DNA of 11,237 nt. Source: Glomus cerebriforme (lineage: Eukaryota > Glomeromycota > Glomeromycetes > Glomerales > Glomeraceae). A program made the translations under genes and the position numbers. Shown here one piece after another: positions 6,437 to 11,237 of the stretch. The stretch lies in NCBI GenBank assembly GCA_003550305.1, contig QKYT01000186.1, forward strand, positions 5,025 through 16,261. Reading direction: 5' to 3'. Under the pieces are notes generated by a model. The model made no database searches and was not told where the DNA came from. It was given only the letters and a program-made list of their open reading frames with translations. Position 1 is the first letter of the stretch; the number at the start of each line of letters is the position of its first letter.

Positions 6437-7434
6437 TCACCTCTCTTATATAAAATTCCAAGGAAATTTTGAGCTTGAAGATGATTTTTTTCAGCTGCAA
6501 TATTATATAGCTCAAATGCTTTTGTTTTATTAACTTCAGTTCCAATTCCTTCATCATAGTAAGTCCCAAGTTGAAATTGAGCATCTAAATATTCTTTTTA
6601 AGCTAAATCTTTCATTAATTCAAGTGCTATTTTCTCATCTTTATTAACTCCTTCTCCTAATTCATAATATAAACTTAGATTATATTATGCAATGATGTGA
6701 TCTTTTTCTGCAGATATTTTGTATAATTCAAATGCTTTGATTTATTAACTTCAGTTCCAATTCCTTCATTATAATAATATCCAAGTTGAAGTTGAACATT
6801 TAAATATTCCTTTTTAGCTAAATCTTTTATTAATTCAAATGATTTTTCCTTGTTAATTTCAGTTCCAATTCCTTCATTATAATAATATCCAAGTTGAAAT
6901 TGAGCATCTAAATCTTTTTTTTCAGCTAAATTTTCAATTAGTTCCTTTTATCTTTATTAACTTCTGCGGCTTTTTTGCATAATTTAAATGCTTTTATTTT
7001 ATTTATTTCAGTTCCAATTCCTTTATAGTAATAACATGCAAATTTATATATGACATCTAGATCTCCTTTTTTTGCTAATGTTTTAATTATTTCAAAGGCT
7101 TTTCATCATCTTTATTAACTCCTTTTCCTAATTCATATAATGAACTTAAATTAAATAATGCATCATTGTTTTATTAATATTAGTTCCAATTCCTTCATCA
7201 TAACAATATCCAAGTTAAAATTTTGCACCCATATTTTCTTTATCAGCTGAAATTATATGAAATTCAAAAGCTTTTCTTCCATTTTTTCTCACACCCTTAT
7301 TCATTTCCTTTTGCTTTTTGAATGTATTTAAATGATTTTTCTTGATTATATTTTGTAAATTTATTTATAAAATAATTTAATCCAAATTGACTTAATTCTT
7401 TAATACTTAATGTTTTTTATATTGATTTTATTCT

Positions 7435-7923
7435 TTATTTTTTTATTGTAATATTTTTTAAAATATCTTTTGCAACAATATTTCCGTTTTTCACTGCTTT
7501 TTCATACCAACATCTAGCTTGTACTTTGTCAATTTTTGTTCCGATTCCATTGTAAAAACAATTTCCAAGTTGACATTGAGCATCAGCAATTTCTTGTTTA
7601 GCCAAGTTTTCATAATATTCAAATGCTTTAATTTCATCTTTTTCAACTCCTTTTCCTAATCTATAACAATCTGCAAGATAAAGTTTTGCAGCTGTATTTC
7701 CACTACTAGCTGCTTTTTTATACCAATGTACAGATTTACTTATGTCTTTTACTATTCCAATGCCAAATTCATAACAATTCCCTAAATAAAATTCTCCAAT
7801 AGTACTTCCATTTTCTACAGATTTTTGATACCAATTAAATGCTAAATCTTTATTACACTCAACTTCATATCCATCATTATAACATTTTCCAAAGAGTTTT
7901 TCTAACCATGATCCCCAATTATT
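7435..7923 (-). other. Open N-terminal Sel1 block without an ATG
   Basis: This is a 162-codon open run starting after tandem TAA TAA (7929-7924) and closed by TAA at 7437-7435. It contains no Met codon. Residues 1-21 ([19 protein letters not shown]) lead into four full Sel1 repeats separated by the usual 36 residues. Because there is no start codon, it can be translated only as part of a longer or spliced transcript. It is the best-preserved part of the gene, in contrast to the shifted repeats downstream. Confidence 0.75.
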
Positions 7924-7929
7924 TTATTA

Positions 7930-10146
7930 AATACCATCCCATTGTGTTACAGATATTAAATCTACTGATTTTTCTTTTTCTTCATCATTATCTTTCTTCT
8001 TATTAGGTATTTCATCCTTCTTTCTTGCTATAAGTTTTCATAATAATTTATTTGTAACCATTTGTAATTTAGGGTTCATTGCAAGTAATTGTCCAACAGA
8101 AATATCTGCAGGTTGATCAAAAAGTTATTGTGATGTATATGGCTCAACCATCCTTTCAACTGGAGCTTATATAGGAACTTTCTTCTTTATAACTTTTGTA
8201 ATAGTTCCTTTTCTTTTGACTTTCTTTGCAAATGTTGTTTTAGGTTCTTGTTTAGATTTTGGTTGTATCTTTCATGCTATAACTTCTTCTAGCATTTCCT
8301 TTTCAGTCCTTTCACCTTATAATAGATCAAGTCTTACTTTACTTCTAGTTACTCTTACTCTTTCATTTGGGTATGCTTCGAATAATGTAAGGTTTGAGGG
8401 AATTTGACCTTGGTTGTGCTCTCACCCTCTGAAGGCATGCCTTTTAGTTTAAAGACTGATTGTTATTTTGGGAAACAAGTTTCACTAACAACTGTTGCAG
8501 CTGATTTACTTGGTTATTATTATTAACATTTGAAGTACTTGTTGAGTAGGAGGAACATTATTCTGTTGAGAAATTTTAGTGTTCACTTTATTAGGACAGT
8601 TTTGAGAGATATATCCAGGTTGCCCATAAGTAAAGCAAGTAAATTTTCTAGGCTAATTATTATCATTATTATTTCCTGCAGGCTGTTGAAAGCTTTGTTT
8701 ATAACCTCTTCATTGATAATTTCTTTGTGATCCTACATTAAAATTTTGAAGCTGTTTAGTTAACTCCTGGATTGCTTTACATAAGACTTCATTTTGAGTT
8801 GTTGCTCCAACAGGTGTAAACTTTGTCAAATAAGCATTGACAGCTCCTTAATCTTTATGTGTCAATTCATAAGCCTTAGCTCTATTTACTGCAGCATTTC
8901 AGATTTGAACATTATGAGGTTTAACAGTAACATAAGAGGCCATTTACAAATCTTCGAGCTTTAACTGCATCAGGAAAATTAAATGCTTATGTCTTAACTT
9001 TTCTGTACAATTCTCACAGAGAAGAGGCATATTCATCAACTGTCTTTTTAGGTTATTGACAATGATTCTCCAATTCAGTTGTCCAAATCTCAACCAATGT
9101 ATCAGTTTGGAAGGCAGTAGAAAAATTGGCAGTAAAATCAGTATTATCATTATTTCCAGTCCAGGCAACAATCTTATTAGGGTCACCATTAGCTAAAGCC
9201 TGATTAATTATCCACCAGCAGGTAGAAGAAGGTCCTCTCAAATAGTAGGTACAACTTGTAACTTTTGAGCATTTTGAATTCCATTTGCGTCACATGCATG
9301 TATAAATCTTTAATCCATGAAACAGGTAGGATCTTGGTCTCCTTCTTTAAAAATAGGAATGTTACTACTCTTTATTCTCTAGCAGGTTGATTGCCCATGG
9401 CATTTGTATTATTTTCTAAAGCTTGGGTAGCAGCTTGAGTAGCATTAACATTATTTGCAATAGCATTATCTAGACCAGGTAAGGCACCTTATAAGGCTTG
9501 TATAGCATTGGTAAGAGCTTGAATATCTGCTTGCTGAGCAGCTATAAATTGTGCAGGTTGAATAGGTTGAAATAATAAATTTAAATTTAAATTTTCACCA
9601 AAGATATCAAACAAAGGATCAGGTCTTCCTGTTGAACTATTATTATCAGATGAGTTATCTTGATCTGAGAAGGGTGGGGTTATAAAACTTGTTTCACTAT
9701 AATCTCTGTGAGTATAAAGAGCTTCATAAGGATCTATAGTAAAACTGTTAGAAGCAACATATAAATTCCAAATTTCTTGTTGTAAGGCAATTGGATCTTC
9801 AGTTGGAGTATGATAATATCTTATACTATTAAGTAAATTGATTACTACAATCCAAATTTCCTATTCTTGTACAAAAGCAAGCTCTTTTAAATACTATTAA
9901 GTATATAAGTATAAGTCCTAGCAGCAATATACTCAAATGAAAACCAATTCCATAATCTTTTAAATCTTTCTGTGACAATAAATCAGAAGGATAACACAAT
10001 CTACAGAATTGGTCTCTATGATATTGGGTAATATTATCTTGTCTCTTAAGCTAATGAATATAATTGTGTTGTCTATTTCTTTCAAATAAGGCAGTAAACA
10101 TACAAAAGTTTATGGGAATGGATTAGTTTCTGGCAGAAGGCACCAT
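7930..10146 (-). pseudogene. LTR-retrotransposon Gag pseudogene, truncated before protease
   Basis: Reading the minus strand across several small frameshifts gives a Gag-like polyprotein from ATG 10146-10144 (MVPSARN). An acidic/polar N-terminal part (…TEDPIALQQEIWNLY…) leads to a retrotransposon-gag core: FKEGDQDPTCFMD (about 9365-9315), then STCWWIINQALANGDP and FSTAFQT…IWTTELENHC (9235-9056), and VDEYASSL. A Gln/Asn-rich linker and a CCHC-type zinc knuckle (8637-8596) follow. Next come a basic region and QPADISVGQLLAMNPKLQ (about 8115-8065), a segment that in related elements precedes the aspartic protease. No protease, reverse transcriptase or integrase follows: the frame ends at TAA TAA (7929-7924) and Sel1 repeats begin. 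Seventeen in-frame stops (9 TAA, 5 TGA, 3 TAG) and shifts near 9955, 9385, 9240, 8940, 8510 and 8390 make it non-functional. Ty3/Gypsy-like is the likely class. Confidence 0.8.
8596..8637 (-). other. Degenerate CCHC zinc knuckle of Gag
   Basis: The 14-residue segment CFTYGQPGYISQNC has exactly the spacing CX2CX4HX4C of a retroviral-type zinc knuckle, which binds RNA in Gag. Positions 1 and 14 are Cys, but the second Cys is Tyr (codon at 8628-8626) and the His is Tyr (codon at 8613-8611). Both changes need one transition (TGT to TAT, CAT to TAT), so metal binding should be lost. Confidence 0.8.
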
Positions 10147-10404
10147 ATGTTAATGTCAGTTCTTTAACATTAGCAAATGCTAACAAAGTGTATATGGGTA
10201 AGTAGAAGGGTTAAATTTATTTAAACAATCAAAGATACTAATATTTTCAATCAGACGTATTATTACCAGCACCAGTATGTCAGATTCCCAGGTAATAGTA
10301 ATGAATAAAGAAATATTTCCTTTCAATTCTCAAAAATAAACTTTTATCAGAAAATACTTAAAACACTTTTTCAACTCTCATTGAACTGAAGCTTTATTTA
10401 TATA
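10147..10404 (-). other. Possible 5' LTR end, primer-binding site and leader of the retroelement
   Basis: Upstream of the Gag ATG the minus strand carries TATATAAA (10404-10397) overlapping AATAAA (10398-10393). About 110 bp later comes …CTGACA (to 10278), then TAC and TGGTGCTGG (10274-10266). TATA box, poly(A) signal, an LTR end in CA and a TGG-starting tRNA-complementary site in this order fit R-U5-PBS of an LTR element. I cannot find a second LTR in the window or assign the primer tRNA, so this is tentative. Confidence 0.35.
10266..10274 (-). promoter_or_regulatory. Candidate primer-binding site
   Basis: TGGTGCTGG would pair with a tRNA 3' end CCAGCACCA. It lies 3 bp after a putative LTR terminus ending in ACA and 120 bp before the Gag ATG. 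The similar TGGTGCC at 10145-10139 is coding, so I prefer this site. Confidence 0.25.
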
Positions 10405-11237
10405 AAAACATGTTTCTCAATATTATATTATATTTAATTAGAAAATTAAATTTAAATCTTTGCGTTAAGTATTTTCAGTTATGTGTTAAAGTTAAAGTTA
10501 CACAAATTGCAAATAACAATTATATAACAGCTATAAAAACATGGACGCGTTGCACAATTCAAAATTATTTATATCTAAAACTCTCTGTTACACAAAATTT
10601 TTTAGTTATATAGGACAAATTATTGAAAATAATAATGGTAATAGTTATTTAAAAATTATTTCCTTTTATATTAATATGTGTAAATTCACTATCTTTTATA
10701 TTATAACATTTAAAATTATTAGTTATTTAAAAAATTTGTTATTATCATTTTTATTTGTTAAAATTAATAAATAATAAATTTTATAAACGTACAAAATTAA
10801 TATGGTTCGATACAAATAGTGATATAAATTTATGAATGTATTATTTATGATTTTATAAAATTCTTCCTCCAATAATTATCAAAAAGAGTTACTTTTGATA
10901 AATTTAAGAATGAAATTCTTTTATTAATTTACATTCGAAAAAAATTCGCTATCTACTTTAACAAATGGAAAGAAAAAGGAGAAATTTTTTCTTGAAAAAA
11001 TAAGCAACAGAATAAATAAAACAATAAATCCAATTGTATGTTAAAAAAAAACTTATTTTTATTACTACAAAAAAAATTATTCTTCTAAATTAGATTGAAC
11101 TAGTTCTAAATTTTTTAGGGCTTATAATAGATTACATGATGATAACAATCAATGATGAAACTATGATTGATTGAAATAACAATTTTCTTTTTAGAGTTTA
11201 GAATGAAAGAGCTTTCTAAAAAATCAATTTGTAAACA
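10405..11237. other. A+T-rich flank without recognisable genes
   Basis: Very A+T-rich DNA. Two overlapping plus-strand frames at 10410-10613 and 10541-10774 are Ile/Leu/Lys/Asn-rich without domain signatures and are probably chance. A small hairpin occurs at 11146-11173 (11-bp arms with one mismatch, 6-bp loop), with no gene beside it. Confidence 0.5.

Larger units (their letters stand above)
6203..7923 (-). pseudogene. Sel1-repeat protein gene, broken
   Basis: The minus strand encodes about 16 Sel1-like repeats, helix-turn-helix units of about 36 residues with consensus KAFELY…AAE…AQ..LG..Y..G.G. Such solenoids mediate protein-protein contacts. The upstream part (7923-7438) is open for 162 codons and holds repeats such as [20 protein letters not shown] and [12 protein letters not shown]. 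It ends at TAA (7437-7435). Further on, repeats reading [13 protein letters not shown] and [13 protein letters not shown] continue in changing frames. I see frameshifts near 7285, 7165, 7100, 6950, 6735, 6440 and 6250. Stops include TAA at 6687-6685 and 7218-7216, both where the repeat consensus has Gln. The last repeats are open at 6436-6233. The pieces follow one another in order, so this is one gene, decayed or badly sequenced. Large Sel1 families are typical of Rhizophagus. No start codon survives; the upstream side is a Gag relic. Confidence 0.85.

Noticed and set aside
6203..7320. CRISPR-like array, because of the regularly recurring block
   Set aside because: The recurring units are codons of Sel1 repeats with variable spacing, in a eukaryotic context.
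8216..8730. Plus-strand ORFs of 63 and 66 codons
   Set aside because: They are antisense to the Gag relic; the minus strand carries the recognisable linker and zinc knuckle here.
8944..9189. 81-codon minus-strand ORF in an alternate frame
   Set aside because: It overlaps the Gag core in a different frame. The Gag frame gives the WW…NQAL and WTTELE motifs, while this one shows none.
7930..10146. Reassigned genetic code (TAA/TAG as Gln)
   Set aside because: TGA stops at probable Arg positions, many frameshifts, and a normal TAA end in the intact transposon gene make decay a better explanation.
10410..10774. Two overlapping plus-strand ORFs (67 and 77 codons)
   Set aside because: Ile/Lys/Asn/Leu-rich translations typical of A+T-rich noncoding DNA, with no recognisable feature.
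11146..11173. Hairpin as a terminator or structured RNA
   Set aside because: It is short, has one mismatch in each arm and stands alone in A+T-rich DNA with no gene beside it.

Overview
The window is eukaryotic, very A+T-rich DNA with long gene-poor stretches. The mix of a large Sel1-repeat gene, a Gag-type retrotransposon relic and a TIR transposon with a DUF7869-like ORF fits a repeat-laden fungal genome. An arbuscular mycorrhizal fungus (Rhizophagus/Glomeromycotina) is my best guess, made from family content and base composition and not from any search. Nothing suggests bacterial or phage DNA.

Layout. Positions 1-1342 hold decayed or partial coding traces: a short edge fragment with Hus1-like spacing, a broken minus-strand coding region (902-1317), and inside that a snippet identical over 32 bp to the universally conserved 18S rRNA core. 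Positions 1343-4195 are the centrepiece. A 2.6-kb DNA transposon (1435-4040) has perfect 29-bp terminal inverted repeats and one open 658-codon gene with its own TATA box. It sits inside one copy of a roughly 135-bp tandem repeat. The neighbouring, uninterrupted repeat copy acts as an empty-site reference and shows a 4-bp target duplication (ATAT or TATA). All 14 ambiguous bases in the window lie inside this element.

Positions 4196-6180 are mostly noncoding, with two weak coding-like traces. Positions 6203-7923 (minus) are a Sel1-repeat gene of about 16 repeats. Its upstream part is open for 162 codons and the rest is broken by frameshifts and stops. Positions 7930-10146 (minus) are a retrotransposon Gag pseudogene with a CCHC knuckle, cut off before any protease. 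It lies directly upstream of, and in the same frame as, the Sel1 repeats. A possible LTR/primer-binding remnant follows at about 10266-10404, and the right end is featureless A+T-rich DNA.

How the parts relate. Only the DUF7869-like gene looks intact, and it probably mobilises its own element. The Sel1 gene and the Gag relic are dead or dying. Every one of 17 in-frame Gag stops is reachable from a Gln or Arg codon by one C-to-T change, and two Gag zinc-knuckle ligands are lost by changes of the CpA-to-TpA type. That pattern suggests cytosine-deamination or RIP-like decay of the old retroelement, while the transposon in the same window is young.
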